From assembly GCF_003027925.1 (NCBI RefSeq), contig NZ_PYPS01000002.1, positions 328,801 through 392,800 on the forward strand: 64,000 bases of DNA, written 5' to 3'. Positions 34,105 to 44,800 of this stretch are shown piece after piece. The stretch's first letter is position 1, and every line of letters starts with the position of its first letter. This stretch comes from Micromonospora sp. RP3T (GTDB lineage Bacteria > Actinomycetota > Actinomycetes > Mycobacteriales > Micromonosporaceae). Position numbers and translations under genes: made by a program. The notes under the pieces are model-generated. The model had not been told where the DNA came from and ran no database searches. It was given only the letters and a program-made list of their open reading frames with translations.

Positions 34105-35420
34105 GGGAGCGCGGCCCCGGTCGTCGCCACCGTCCAGCGGGGTCCGTCGGGGAAGCGGTAGTCGGCCAGCGAGGGCGCGAGGATCTCCGCGCTCATGCCG
34201 GGGGAGCGGGGCGCGAGGTAGCGGCCGTCGCGGATCCGGACCGGGTCCGCGAAGTGCTCGTGCAGGTGGTCGACGTACTCGATGGCCCGGTCGGTGGTGC
34301 TGCCGGTGAGGGCGACGAAGTCGAACATGGCGAGGTGCTGCACCAGCTCGCACAGCCCCACCCCGCCGGCGTGCGGGCAGACCGGCACGCCGAACTTCGC
34401 CGCGAGCAGCAGGATGGCCAGGTTCTCGTTGACCCCGGCGACCCGGCAGGCGTCGATCTGGACCACGTCGACGGCGTCGGCCTGGAGCAGTTGCTTGAAC
34501 ATCACCGCGTTGTGCCCGTGCTCGCCGGTGGCCACCTTCGTCGGGGCGACGGCCGAGCGGACGGCGGCGTGCCCGAGGATGTCGTCGGGTGAGGTCGGCT
34601 CCTCGATCCAGTACGGGTCGAACGGGGCCAGTTCACGCATCCAACGGATCGCCTCGGGCACGCCCCACACCTGGTTGGCGTCGACCGCGATGCGCACGTC
34701 CGGGCCGACGGCCCGGCGGGCGATGCCCAGCCGGCGTACGTCGTCGGCGAGGTCCCCGCCCACCTTGAGCTTGATCAGCCGGAACCCGGCCGCGACCGCC
34801 TCCGCGCAGAGCCGGGCCAGCTTGTCGTCGTCGTAGCCGAGCCAGCCCGGCGTCGTGGTGTACGCCGGGAAGCCCTCGGCCAGCAGGCGGCGCTCCCGGT
34901 CCGCCCGCCCGTCGACGGCGGCGCGCAACAGCACCAGCGCTTCGTCCTCGGTGAGGGCGTCGCGCAGGTAGCGGAAGTCGACCTGCGCCACGAGCTGCTC
35001 CGGGGTGAGGTCGGCGAGCAGCTTCCACAACGGCTTGTCGGCCCGCCGGGCGGCGAGGTCCCAGACCGCGTTCACCAGGCCGCCGGCGGCCATGTGCACG
35101 ACCCCCTTCGCCGGGCCCAGCCAGCGGATCTGGCTGTCGCCGACCAACCGGCGCGCGAGCGTCCCGGGGTCGGCGACCAGCGCCTCGACCGGCTGGCCCT
35201 CGAGCATCGGGGCCAGCGACCGCAGCGCCCGGATCTGGATCTCGGTGCCCCGCCCCACGGTGAACACGAGGCCGTGTCCCTCGGCGCCGGCCGAGGTGCG
35301 CAGGATGACGTAGGCGGCGGAGTAGTCCGGGAACGGGTTCATCGCGTCCGAGCCGTCGCGGTGGCGCGACGTCGGGAATCGGACGTCGATGGTCTCTACG
35401 GATGTGATGTGTTCGGACAA
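34101..35420 (-). CDS. L-fuconate dehydratase (enolase superfamily)
   Basis: This 439-residue mandelate-racemase-type enolase shows the catalytic Lys in [10 protein letters not shown], metal ligands Asp in [10 protein letters not shown], Glu in [11 protein letters not shown] and Glu in [11 protein letters not shown], and the general-base His in [10 protein letters not shown]. The N-terminus [20 protein letters not shown] is characteristic of fuconate dehydratases, including the bacterial enzymes and human ENOSF1. It converts L-fuconate to 2-keto-3-deoxy-L-fuconate. Length is normal. The ATG at 35420 follows the permease gene after 61 bases. Confidence 0.92.
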   Translation of the reverse strand: MSEHITSVETIDVRFPTSRHRDGSDAMNPFPDYSAAYVILRTSAGAEGHGLVFTVGRGTEIQIRALRSLAPMLEGQPVEALVADPGTLARRLVGDSQIRWLGPAKGVVHMAAGGLVNAVWDLAARRADKPLWKLLADLTPEQLVAQVDFRYLRDALTEDEALVLLRAAVDGRADRERRLLAEGFPAYTTTPGWLGYDDDKLARLCAEAVAAGFRLIKLKVGGDLADDVRRLGIARRAVGPDVRIAVDANQVWGVPEAIRWMRELAPFDPYWIEEPTSPDDILGHAAVRSAVAPTKVATGEHGHNAVMFKQLLQADAVDVVQIDACRVAGVNENLAILLLAAKFGVPVCPHAGGVGLCELVQHLAMFDFVALTGSTTDRAIEYVDHLHEHFADPVRIRDGRYLAPRSPGMSAEILAPSLADYRFPDGPRWTVATTGAALP

Positions 35421-35481
35421 CGGTTCTCCCGGTCGGTGGAGGTGGGCTGGCTCGTCGGCGGCGCCGGACGCGGCGGCGGCG

Positions 35482-36528
35482 TCATGTCTGCGCCTTGCCG
35501 CCGGTGATCCGGGAGACCGTCAGGGCGACCAGGATGACGGCGCCGTTGAGGAAGTTCGTCCACTGGGCGGGGACCCCGGCGAGCGTGAGCACGTTGATGA
35601 TCATGAAGAGGAGCAGGACGCCGGTGAAGGCGCCGAACACGCTGCCCTTGCCGCCGTTGAGACTGACCCCGCCGATGACCGCCGCCGCGAACACCTGGAA
35701 GATGGCGCCGTCGCCCTGCGCCGCCGGCACCGCGGCGAGCCGCCCGCTGATCAGCAACCCGGCGAGCGCGGCCAGCACGCTCGCCACCACGAGGGCGGCC
35801 CACAACACCCGGTCGGTGCGGATGCCGGCGGCGCGGGCCGCGTCGGCGTTGCCGCCGATGGCGTACAACGCCCGGCCGACACGGGTGTAACCGAGCACCA
35901 CGATCCCGACCGCGAACAACAGCAGCGACACCCAGATGGACGCCGGCGCGCCGAACCAGGTGGCCGAGCCGAGGTAGGTCATCGACGCCGGCAGCGCGAA
36001 GAACGTCTGACCACCGGAGATCCCGGTGAGCAGTCCGCGCAGGACGATCAGCATGCCCAGCGTCACGATGAAGCCGTTGAGGCCGAAGCGGACGATCAGC
36101 AGCCCGTTGACGGCGCCGACCAGGGCGCCGACGAGCAGGACCACCGGCACCGCCAGGCCGTCGGGCAGCACGTCGAGCCCGAGACCGCGGGTGAGTGCCG
36201 GGTCGACGACCAGCCAGGCCGCGATGCCCGGGGCCAGGCCGAAGGTGGACTCCAGCGACAGGTCCATCTTGCCGGTGATCAGCACGATGGTCTGGGCCAG
36301 CACCAGGATGGCGATCTCCGACATGCTCTGCAGCACGTTGAGGAGGTTGTCGGTGCTGAGGAAGACGGGATTCACGAGCGAACCGACGACGGCGACCGCG
36401 ATGATCGCCGGCACCAGGGCCAGGTCCCGCAGGCGGGTGAGGACCAGGCTTCGTGCGGAGGTCGACGGCGGGGCCGACGGGGACGCCCCGGCCGGCGGCG
36501 ACGTCATGGTGGACAGCGTCTCAGGCAT
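35482..36528 (-). CDS. Sugar ABC transporter permease (RbsC type)
   Basis: This 348-residue inner-membrane permease of the ribose/xylose family (BPD_transp_2) has about ten hydrophobic segments. It shows the conserved stretch [20 protein letters not shown] and the later [14 protein letters not shown], which contacts the ATPase. It forms the channel of the importer with the downstream-numbered ATPase and lipoprotein genes. It overlaps the ATPase gene by eight bases. By context the substrate is free L-fucose or a close 6-deoxyhexose. Confidence 0.92.
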   Translation of the reverse strand: MPETLSTMTSPPAGASPSAPPSTSARSLVLTRLRDLALVPAIIAVAVVGSLVNPVFLSTDNLLNVLQSMSEIAILVLAQTIVLITGKMDLSLESTFGLAPGIAAWLVVDPALTRGLGLDVLPDGLAVPVVLLVGALVGAVNGLLIVRFGLNGFIVTLGMLIVLRGLLTGISGGQTFFALPASMTYLGSATWFGAPASIWVSLLLFAVGIVVLGYTRVGRALYAIGGNADAARAAGIRTDRVLWAALVVASVLAALAGLLISGRLAAVPAAQGDGAIFQVFAAAVIGGVSLNGGKGSVFGAFTGVLLLFMIINVLTLAGVPAQWTNFLNGAVILVALTVSRITGGKAQT

Positions 36529-38062
36529 GGTGGAGATCCACCCCTTCCATGGCGGCTACCAGCTCGTTGTCGGGCCAGCCGTGGGCCAGCTCGCGGATGA
36601 CCCGCCCGGCGAACATGACCAGGACGCGGTCACAGATCCGCAGGTCGTCGAGTTCGTCGGAGACGATCAGTACGGCGGCGCCCCGGCGGCGTACCTGTTC
36701 CACCACGCCCAGCAGGGTCTGCTTGGACCGCACGTCGACGCCGGCCGTCGGCGTGATGAGCACCAGCAGTTTCGGGTCGTTGGCCAACGCCCGGCCCATC
36801 ACCACCTTCTGCTGGTTGCCGCCGGACAGGTCGGCGACGGGGACGTGTGGTCCGGCCGCCTTGACGGCCAGCTCGGTGATGGCGGCGCGGGCCGCGGCGT
36901 CCCGGCGCCCCGGTGAGATGAGCCCACGCCGCGCGATGCGCTCCGGCACGGTCATCGTGACGTTCTCCGCGATGGACAGCAGTGGCACCAGGCCCTCGCG
37001 GTGCCGGTCCTGCGGCACCAGGCCCACCCCGGCGTCGAGGGCGTCGGGCACGCTGCCCGGCCGCAGCACGCGCCCGTCGACGGCGACCGTCCCACCGGCG
37101 CGGCGGGTCAGGCCGACGATCGCCTCGGCCACCTCGACCTTGCCGCTGCCGCCGCCGCCCGCGAGGCCGACCACCTCGCCGGCCCGGGTCTCCAGGGACA
37201 GTTCGGCGCCGGACGGGGTGACCAGGTCGCGGACCGACAGCAGCACGGGGGCGTCGGCCGGCAGCGGCGGGTGGTCGGCCGCCGGCATGGTCACGTCCTC
37301 CCCGGTCATGGCCGCCACCAGGGCCGGCCGGCTCAGCTCGGCCACCGGTGCGGTGACGACGTGCCGAGCGTCGCGGAAGACCGTCACCTGGTCGCAGATC
37401 TCGTAGATCTCCTGGAGGTGGTGGCTGATGAACAGGAAGGTCACCCCGTGGGCCCGCAGGTCACGGAGCCGGTCGAACAGCCGGTTGATGCCGGCGCCGT
37501 CGAGCTGCGCGGTCGGTTCGTCGAGGATGATGAACCGGGCGCCGAACGACAGCGCCCGGGCGATCTCCACGAACTGCCGCTGCTCGACCGACAGGGTCGA
37601 GGCGGGTTGCCGCACGTCCACGTCGACCGACCAGGTCGCCAGCAGTTCCTGCGCCGCCCGGCGCAGCCGCGACCAGCGGATCAGCCCGCCGCGACCGCGG
37701 TCGTGCCGGTTGAGGAACAGGTTCTCCGCCACGGTGAGCGTGGGGATGATCGTGGACTTCTGGTAGACGCAGGCCACCCGCCGACGCCAGGCGGCCCGGT
37801 CACCGAGCGGCGGCGCGGGCCGGCCGTCGAAGGCCACCGCCCCGTCGTCCGGCGCCTGGAGGCCGGTGAGGATGCTGACCAGCGTCGACTTGCCGGCGCC
37901 GTTGCGGCCCACCAGGGCGTGCGTCTCGCCGGGCCGGACCACGATGCCGGCGTCGGCGAGGGCGGTCGTCGACCCGAAACGCTTGGTGATGTGGACGGCC
38001 TCCACGACGGGCCGGAGGTCGCCGGCCGGCCCGTCGGTCGAGGCGGGTGAGCGGACGCTCAT
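36521..38062 (-). CDS. Sugar ABC transporter ATP-binding protein (RbsA type, two domains)
   Basis: This 513-residue ATPase has two tandem nucleotide-binding domains, as in RbsA. The first has Walker A GRNGAGKST, signature LSVEQRQFVEIARAL and Walker B FIILDEPTAQL. The second has an atypical P-loop (GGGGSGKVEV), signature LSGGNQQKVVMGRAL and Walker B-like LLVLITPTAGVD. A degenerate second site is normal in this family. The ATG at 38062 overlaps the binding-protein stop (ATGA). Confidence 0.93.
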   Translation of the reverse strand: MSVRSPASTDGPAGDLRPVVEAVHITKRFGSTTALADAGIVVRPGETHALVGRNGAGKSTLVSILTGLQAPDDGAVAFDGRPAPPLGDRAAWRRRVACVYQKSTIIPTLTVAENLFLNRHDRGRGGLIRWSRLRRAAQELLATWSVDVDVRQPASTLSVEQRQFVEIARALSFGARFIILDEPTAQLDGAGINRLFDRLRDLRAHGVTFLFISHHLQEIYEICDQVTVFRDARHVVTAPVAELSRPALVAAMTGEDVTMPAADHPPLPADAPVLLSVRDLVTPSGAELSLETRAGEVVGLAGGGGSGKVEVAEAIVGLTRRAGGTVAVDGRVLRPGSVPDALDAGVGLVPQDRHREGLVPLLSIAENVTMTVPERIARRGLISPGRRDAAARAAITELAVKAAGPHVPVADLSGGNQQKVVMGRALANDPKLLVLITPTAGVDVRSKQTLLGVVEQVRRRGAAVLIVSDELDDLRICDRVLVMFAGRVIRELAHGWPDNELVAAMEGVDLHHA

Positions 38063-39129
38063 GCGGTGTTGCCCCACAGGGACCTGTCGTCGAACTTCAG
38101 GGTGGGCTCGCCCGCGACCGGCGCGCCGTCCTTCGTCACCAGTGGCGCGGGGAGCTGGTCCTCCAGCAGCCCTTCCCGTACCTGGATGATCGTGCTGTGG
38201 TGGTCGGTCGGGCCGGGCTGGAACGTCTTGCCGTCGATCGCCGCCTTCACGTACTCCAGGCCGTACCTGGCGTACAGGTCGGCGGGCTGGCTGACGGTGG
38301 CGTCGATCAGATCCTTGCCGATGTCGGCCAGCTCCTCCGGGATGCCGTCGTTGGAGACCACGAAGACGTGCTTCGGGTCGCTCGCCGGGACCTGGAGACC
38401 GCGCTGCTTGAGGATCTGGAGCGTGCCGGAGAGCGCGAACGAGGACTGCATGTAGATGCCCTTGATGTCCGGGTCCGACGCGAACCGGGTCTGGAGCTTG
38501 CTGGCCGCCACGTCGGCCTTCCAGTCGGTCGCCTCGCCGAACACCGTGACGCCCGGGTAGTCGGCGCGCATGCACTCGTGGAACGCCTCGGTCCGGTCCC
38601 GGCCGTTGATCGAGTCGAGGCCGCCCTGCAACATCACCACCTTGCCCTTGCCGCCGAGCTTGGTGCCGAGGAACTTGCACGCCTTGGTGCCGTAGGCACG
38701 GTTGTCGGCGCGGATCACCATCGCCACCTCGCCGGAGTCCGGGCGGGTGTCGATGGTGACCACCGGGATCTTCTTGGCGGCCAGTTGCTGGAGCGTCGGC
38801 GCGATCGCGGCGGTGTCCTGCGGGGCCATCACCACGCCCTTGACCCCCTGGCTCATGAAGGTCTGGGCGTTCGAGATCAGGTTGGCGATGTCGTTCTGCG
38901 AGTTGGTGGTCTTCAGGTCGACGCCCAGCTCGTTCGCGAACGTCGGCACGTACCTGATGTACGAGTTCCAGAAGTCGGTGTCGGATCGGGGGTAGTCCAC
39001 CCCGACGAGCGGGGCGGAGCCGCCCGAGCCGCTGTCCTTCCCCGCACCGTCGCCGCAGCCGGCGGCGAGCGTGGCCGAGGCGACGAGCGTCATCGTCAGG
39101 CCCAGCCCCAGCAGAGCTCTACGGGTCAT
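38059..39129 (-). CDS. Sugar ABC transporter substrate-binding lipoprotein (RbsB-like)
   Basis: This 356-residue periplasmic-binding-protein-fold lipoprotein has the lipobox in TLVASATLAAGCGDG. Its two lobes open with PLVGVDYPRSDTDFWNSYIR and include the ligand-contacting ADNRAYGTKACKF and VVSNDGIPEELADIG segments of the pentose/6-deoxyhexose binder group (peripla_BP_4). It captures the sugar outside the cell for the permease. Start is the ATG at 39129 with GGAGG nine bases upstream. Only 34 bases separate it from the fucosidase gene, implying one transcript. Confidence 0.9.
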   Translation of the reverse strand: MTRRALLGLGLTMTLVASATLAAGCGDGAGKDSGSGGSAPLVGVDYPRSDTDFWNSYIRYVPTFANELGVDLKTTNSQNDIANLISNAQTFMSQGVKGVVMAPQDTAAIAPTLQQLAAKKIPVVTIDTRPDSGEVAMVIRADNRAYGTKACKFLGTKLGGKGKVVMLQGGLDSINGRDRTEAFHECMRADYPGVTVFGEATDWKADVAASKLQTRFASDPDIKGIYMQSSFALSGTLQILKQRGLQVPASDPKHVFVVSNDGIPEELADIGKDLIDATVSQPADLYARYGLEYVKAAIDGKTFQPGPTDHHSTIIQVREGLLEDQLPAPLVTKDGAPVAGEPTLKFDDRSLWGNTA

Positions 39130-39163
39130 CGTGGTCCTCCAGGTCGGACGTGGCTTCGGGGAT

Positions 39164-41146
39164 TCAGACGGTGGCGAGGGTCCACAGCAGGTTGGTGCTG
39201 CCGTCCCAGCTCCACTGCTTGACCGTGGAGCCGGAGGCGACCTGGCCGCCCCCATCGAGCACCAGGCCGGTGGCCCGGTTGGCGATCCGGTACCGCCCGT
39301 TGCCCTGGTCGGTGAGCTGCCACTGCTGGCTGTTGCCGCCGTTCCAGGACGCCTGCTGGGCGGCGGCGCCGTTGGTGGTCTGGCCGAACCCGTCGACGAC
39401 CATGCCGTTGGTCCGGTTGACGATCCGGTGGTACCCGGTGCCCAGGTCGACGAGCTGCCACTGGAGGTTCGTGCTGCCGTCCCAGCTCCACTGCTTCAGC
39501 GGGGAGCCGGAGGCGACGTTGCCGCCGCTGTCGAGCGCCAGGCCGTTTGTCACGTTGGTGATCCGCTGCCAGGTGGTCGAGCCGCCGCCGAGCGCCGGGA
39601 TCGGGCCGCTGAACGTCAGCTTGACCACGTACGCGGGCGCGTTGAACGGCGCGCCGGCGGACGGCATGGTGATCCGCAGGCCGCTGGAGTCCTGGGTGCG
39701 GGTCGGCAGGTTGACGTAGCTGCCGGCGTTGGTGTCGAGCAGTTGCACCCCGGTCAGGGTGCCGAGGTTGATCCGGCCCGACGCCAGCGTGGTGATGGTG
39801 GCGGTGCTGCCCGGCCAGCCGAGGAACGTGGCGTACAGCACCCGGTTGTCCTTGCTGCGGGTGAACCGGATGTCCCGGGCGGTGCCGGCGCGCGGGGTGC
39901 TGAAGGAACCGCCGCCCATCTGGGTGGGGCCCTCGCCGTACGTCGTCCAGGCCCGGGTGGCGTAGACGGACTCGCCGAAGCGGCGCAGGTAGTCGCCGAT
40001 GGCGAGCAGGATGCTGCGCTGTCCGTCGGGGATGGTGCCGTCGGCCACCGGCGCGATGTTGAGCACCATGTTGCCGTTCTTGCTGACCCGGTCGAGCAGC
40101 GAGTGCAGCATCTGGTTCAGCGAGTAGTAGCCGATCCCCACCGTGTAGCACCAGCTGGAGCTGCTGATGCTGTCGTCGGTGAGCCAGTACGGCTGACGCA
40201 GTGCGGCGGGACCGCCGCGCTCGTAGTCGAAGACCGTGCCGCCGAGGTCCAACCCGTCCTTGTAGGTGGCGACGACCTCCTTGTTCCACGCCACGGCCCG
40301 GTTGTAGTAGTAGGCCAGGAACCGCAGCCGTTGCGCCTCGCTGATCCGGCTGAGGTTGAAGTCCTGCCAGATCATGTCCGGCTGGGCCTGGTCGATGACC
40401 TCGCGGAGCTTGTCGTACCAGAGCTGCTCCTCCGCCGCGGTGCCCAGTTGCCCGTAGAGCTTGCGCAGGCTGGCGTCGGACTGCTGCGGTGCCCACTGGT
40501 AGAAGCCGGTGAAGTTGTACGCGTGGTGCATGGCGACCATGACCTTGAGGCCGCGGGCCCGGATCGCGTCGGTGTGCAGGCGGAGCAGGTCCAGCCGTGG
40601 ACCGCGGGCCACCGAGTTCCACTCGTTGACCTGGCTGTTCCACATGGAGAAACCGTCGTGGTGCTCGGCCACCGGCCCGGCGAACTTCGCGCCGGCGTCG
40701 GCGAACAACTGGGCCCACTCGCCGGGGTCGAAGTTGCCGCCGGCCGAGCGCAGCCGGGGCGCGAACTGCACGAACCGGCCCGACCGGTCGTTCGCGCCGT
40801 TGATGAAGTTGTGGTAAGGCCACACCGACGGGTCACCGTAGACGGACTTGTGGTGGTTGTTCTCGTTGGAGCCGTTGTTGTACATGTTGCGCGGGTACCA
40901 CTCGTTGGCGTACGCCGGAACGCTGAACGCTCCCCAGTGGAAGTAGACGCCGAACTTGGCGTCCTGGAACCACTCCGGCGCGGCCGGGTGCTGACCGACC
41001 GACGCCCACGTCTCGGCGTAGCTGGCGGGTCCGGGGATGGCGGCGGCGGCGGACCCGGGACGGAGGACGCCGCCGACGGCGACCGCGGCCCCGCCGGCAC
41101 CGAGAGCGGCGAGGAGTGAACGGCGGGTGAGGTGGGGACGGGACAT
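39164..41146 (-). CDS. Secreted GH29 alpha-L-fucosidase with C-terminal CBM13
   Basis: This 660-residue exported enzyme releases L-fucose from glycans. A twin-arginine signal (LTRRSLLAALGAGGAAVAVG) ends near SAAAA. The GH29 barrel (about 45-375) has the N-terminal WFQDAKFGVYFHWGAFSVPA, the EHHDGFSMWNS stretch and the nucleophile Asp in PDMIWQDFNLS. A beta-sandwich domain (about 390-520) and a ricin-type CBM13 with three QQW/LQW-type repeats (about 525-660) follow. Being first in the operon with the importer and catabolic genes, it makes the island a scavenging system. GGAGGG precedes the ATG. Confidence 0.93.
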   Translation of the reverse strand: MSRPHLTRRSLLAALGAGGAAVAVGGVLRPGSAAAAIPGPASYAETWASVGQHPAAPEWFQDAKFGVYFHWGAFSVPAYANEWYPRNMYNNGSNENNHHKSVYGDPSVWPYHNFINGANDRSGRFVQFAPRLRSAGGNFDPGEWAQLFADAGAKFAGPVAEHHDGFSMWNSQVNEWNSVARGPRLDLLRLHTDAIRARGLKVMVAMHHAYNFTGFYQWAPQQSDASLRKLYGQLGTAAEEQLWYDKLREVIDQAQPDMIWQDFNLSRISEAQRLRFLAYYYNRAVAWNKEVVATYKDGLDLGGTVFDYERGGPAALRQPYWLTDDSISSSSWCYTVGIGYYSLNQMLHSLLDRVSKNGNMVLNIAPVADGTIPDGQRSILLAIGDYLRRFGESVYATRAWTTYGEGPTQMGGGSFSTPRAGTARDIRFTRSKDNRVLYATFLGWPGSTATITTLASGRINLGTLTGVQLLDTNAGSYVNLPTRTQDSSGLRITMPSAGAPFNAPAYVVKLTFSGPIPALGGGSTTWQRITNVTNGLALDSGGNVASGSPLKQWSWDGSTNLQWQLVDLGTGYHRIVNRTNGMVVDGFGQTTNGAAAQQASWNGGNSQQWQLTDQGNGRYRIANRATGLVLDGGGQVASGSTVKQWSWDGSTNLLWTLATV

Positions 41147-41204
41147 GGTGATCCCTCCGAAGGTGGTGGGTGAGGGGGCTCACATGACTGAGACATCAGA
41201 CGTT

Positions 41205-41234
41205 AAGCGTTACATCTGCGTAACGTCAACGCTT
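41205..41234 (-). promoter_or_regulatory. Nested inverted repeats upstream of the fucosidase
   Basis: CGTTAC (41208-41213) and GTAACG (41220-41225) are exact complements with a 6-base spacer. They sit between a wider pair, AAGCGTT (41205-41211) and AACGCTT (41228-41234). The block is about 60 bases before the fucosidase start, where the promoter of the long operon should be. It is a candidate operator for the local GntR protein or for a LacI-type repressor. Confidence 0.5.
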
Positions 41235-41303
41235 GCACTCGGGTAAAGGTGGGCAGACAAGAGGCCATACGTCTTATGAATGCCGCGTCAGCGCCGCCAC
41301 CAG

Positions 41304-41317
41304 CGTTAACGCTAACA
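41304..41317 (-). promoter_or_regulatory. LacI-type palindrome upstream of the fucosidase
   Basis: CGTTAACGCTAACA has the TTA-CG-TAA symmetry of LacI-family operators and is followed by TCGATG, as in the 21-bp site upstream of GH43 and GH10. It lies 158 bases before the fucosidase start. The rest of the 421-base gap (41147-41567) holds no gene I can support. Confidence 0.5.
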
Positions 41318-41567
41318 TCGATGCTTCTGAAGGTTGCGGGATGCGAGGGGTGCGGTGCTGCGGGGACCGGGTAGGAAGCACAGGTTCCCAGTGGCTCCGG
41401 CGAGCAGGAGCCGCCCGAGCGGAAGCGAGGGACTCGTCGAAGGGCCTCGGAGATGTCACGAGGAAGCTCCCGGGGAAACGCCGGCGGGGACGCTCGTATC
41501 AGAACGATCCGCTGGGCACCGTCAGCTCAGCCGGAGACCGTCCGCCCGCCCACCTCCGGTCGGATCC

Positions 41568-41867
41568 TCAACCGCTGCGCACGGTGGTGAGGTCGGCCAG
41601 CCCGGAGATGGTGAGCAGCGGTTCCAGCAACGGACTGGCGACGAGCGCGATGCGTTCGGCGTGCGGGAACAGCACGGCCAGGCCGGCGCTGTCCAGATAT
41701 TCCACCGCGGTCAGGTCGACCACGAGGGGGCCGCCGTCGGGCCGGACGGCGTCGTCGAGCGCGGCGGCGAAGGCGGCCGCGTTGCTCATGTCGATCTCGC
41801 CGACCGCGGTCAGCACGCGCCCCCCGTCGGGGTCGCTGCCGGTGGTGAGCGTCAGGGCCGTGCTCAT
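41568..41867 (-). CDS. STAS-domain anti-sigma factor antagonist
   Basis: This 99-residue single-domain protein is of the SpoIIAA/RsbV type. The phosphorylatable Ser is in VEYLDSAGLAVLF (about residue 62), preceded by the typical GEIDMSNAAAF. When dephosphorylated it should bind an anti-sigma kinase and free a stress sigma factor. Its gene overlaps the end of the large phosphatase/sensor gene (ATGA). The SpoIIE phosphatase and RsbW-like kinase modules of that protein are its likely partners. Confidence 0.9.
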   Translation of the reverse strand: MSTALTLTTGSDPDGGRVLTAVGEIDMSNAAAFAAALDDAVRPDGGPLVVDLTAVEYLDSAGLAVLFPHAERIALVASPLLEPLLTISGLADLTTVRSG

Positions 41868-44800
41868 CGGATGATCCTTGCCTGCATGTCGACTGTGGTG
41901 CCGGTGGCCCCCGGGGTCACCGTGATGGAGTCCATCAGAGCACGCATGAGCACCAGCCCGCGGCCCCGGTGCGGGTCCGACGGACGGTCCCGGTCCCGCC
42001 AGTGCCCGCTGTCGGTGACGCTCAGCCGCAGGGCGTCGGCGGTGGCGGCGGCGCGCAACCGGATCCGCCCGCCGGGACTGTCCCGGTGGCCGTGCTCGAT
42101 CGCGTTGGCGCACGCCTCGCCGGCGGCCACCAGCACGTTGTAGGAGTTCGCCGGGGCCAGCCCGCACCGGTCCAGCCACCCGCGCAACGCGGTACGCACC
42201 TCGGCCAGCCGGGACGACTCGGCGGGGAAGTCCAGCTCCAGCGGCCCGGGGTGCCGGTAGAGCAGCAGAGCCACGTCGTCGTCGTACCCGGCCTCCGGGG
42301 TGAGCTGGTCCATCACCGCGGTGGCCAGCGCCTCGACCGGGACGCCCCGGCCCTCCTGGATCGCCGTGACGGCCCGGTCGATGCCGGCGGTCAGCGGCTG
42401 GCGGCGCCGTTCGACCAGCCCGTCGGTGTAGAGCATGAGCGTGGCCCGGGCCGGCACGGTGACCTCCGCCTCCGGGCGTTCCCGCCCGGTGCGGACCGCG
42501 AGTGGGCGGGACCGGCCCTGGTCGAGGAGTTCGGACGTGCCGTCGGGGTGCACCACGATGGCCGGTGGGTGCCCGGCGCTGGAGTAGCGCAGCCGGCCGG
42601 ACGCCGGGTCCAGCACACCGCAGAGGACGGTCGCGCACTGCGCGCCCGGGAGCAGGGCGGCGAACCGGTCCAGCGCCATCAGCGTCTGGGCCGGGCTGGC
42701 GTCCTGCAACAGCAGCGCCCGGCACGCGCTGCGTAGCTGCCCCATCACGGTGGCGGCCCGCAGGCCGTGGCCGACGCAGTCGCCGACCACGATCGCGATC
42801 CGCCCGTCCGGCAGCTCGACCGTGTCGTACCAGTCGCCGCCGACCTTGAGCGGCAGCGACGCCGGGGCGTAGCGCACGGCGAAGCCGGCGGGCAGCTGGG
42901 CCGGGCCGAGGATCGCCCGTTGCAGGGCCAGCGCGGTCTCCCGTTGCTGGTCGATCTGGTGCACCCGGTGCAGCCCCTGGGCGACGTGGCCAGCGAGCAG
43001 CGCCAGCAGCGTCTGGTCCTGCTCGGTGAAGGGCCGCTTCTCGCCCAGGTCGATCCAGAGCGCCATGGTGCCGTCCGGATGCTCCAGCGCGATGCCGGCC
43101 CCGTGCGCCGGCGTCGCCACCGGGGTCAGCAGCGGCGTGTCCCGCAACGCCAGCAACTCCTGCCGGCGCTCGTCGGGCAGAGTGTCCCACTGGAGCAGCG
43201 GGTCGGTAGCGGTGACGTCAGGCCCGGCGGTGTCGCCGAAGACGGCGGTGACCACGCCGGTGGCGCGCCACAGCTTGCGCATCTCGTCCAGCACCCCGTG
43301 CAGGGCGTCGGCGAGATCCTCCGCCTGTGACAGCCGGAGGCTCAGCCCGGCCAGGGCGGTCTCCCGCTGCACGGCGTAGTGCTCGGTGGTGACGTCGCGG
43401 AACGTGCCCACGATGACCCGGCGTCCGGTGTCCGGGTCGTCGACCTGGTTGAACGCGGTCGCGATCCAGAGCCGGTGCCCGTCGCGGTGGGTCACCGGCA
43501 CGGTGTAGGTGCCCTTCGTCTGGCCGATCAGCACCGAGAACGCGGCGGACACCTGACGGTGCGCCTCGGGTTCGGCCTCCGGGTCCGGCCACCACGGCTG
43601 CACCGGCAGGTAGGGCAGGTCCTCGGGGCCGTAGCCGAGGATGTCGGTGAACGCCGCGTTGATCTCGACGACCGCGCCGGCCTCGTCGCAGACGAAGAAC
43701 GCCTCCTGCAACGAGTCGATGAGCGCGGTGCGCCAGCGGGCGTGGTGGTTGCGCAGCCGGGCCAGCTCCACGTTCGCCCGCACCCGCGCCAGCAGCTCGG
43801 CGGCCGGGAACGGCTTGACCAGATAGTCGTCGGCGCCCGCCTCCAACCCCTCGATGGCGGCCTCCTCGCCGGCGCGGGCGGACAGCAGCAGCACCGGCGT
43901 GCCGGCGGTCCGGGAATCGGCCCGCAGCGCGGCCACCAGTTGCAGGCCGTCGAGCCGGGGCATCATCACGTCGCTGACCACCAGGTCCGGCGTGTGCGTG
44001 CGGGCGGCCTCCAACGCCTCCTGGCCGTCGGCCACCGCCCGCACCCGGTGCCCGGCCGAGCGCAGCAGACGGGTGAGGTACTCGCGCATGTCGGCGTTGT
44101 CGTCGGCGACCAGGACCCGGGCCGGGACCTGCCCCGGCCGGGCCGGCGCGGGACCCTCGACCGGTGTCGCGTCCTCCCGGACGACCTCGGCCGTCGGGTC
44201 GCCGGGCAGCCAGCGCAGCGCCTCCTGCACGAACGGCTCGGCGGAGACCGCCACCCGGCCGGAGCCGGCCGGGGCGATCGCGTCGGCCGGCAGGTGGGCG
44301 TAGCCGAACGGCAGCCGGACCGTGAACGCGGTGCCCCGGCCCACCGTGCTGCTGGCGGTGATGCTGCCACCGTGCAGCGTGACCAGCTCCTTGACCAGGG
44401 CCAGCCCGATGCCGCTGCCCTCGTCGGAGCGGGAGCGGGCGTTCTCGATGCGGTGGAACCGCTCGAACAGCCGGGGCATCTCCTCCTCGGCGACGCCGAT
44501 GCCGGTGTCGACCACCCGAAGCACGGCCTGCCCGTGCTCGGCGCGCAGCTCGACCCGCACGCTGCCGTCGAAGGTGAACTTCAGGGCGTTGCTGAGCAGG
44601 TTGAGCACCACCTTCTCCCACATGCCGGGGTCGATGTGCACCGGCTCGGGCAGGGGCGGGCAGTCGACCTCGAAGGTCAGGCCGGCGCGTTCTACCGCCG
44701 AGCGGAAGACGCTGGCCAGGTCGGCGGTCACCGCGGCCAGGTCCACCGGCTGGTAGCGGGCCTGCATCCGGCCGGCCTCGATCCGGGAGAAGTCGAGCAG

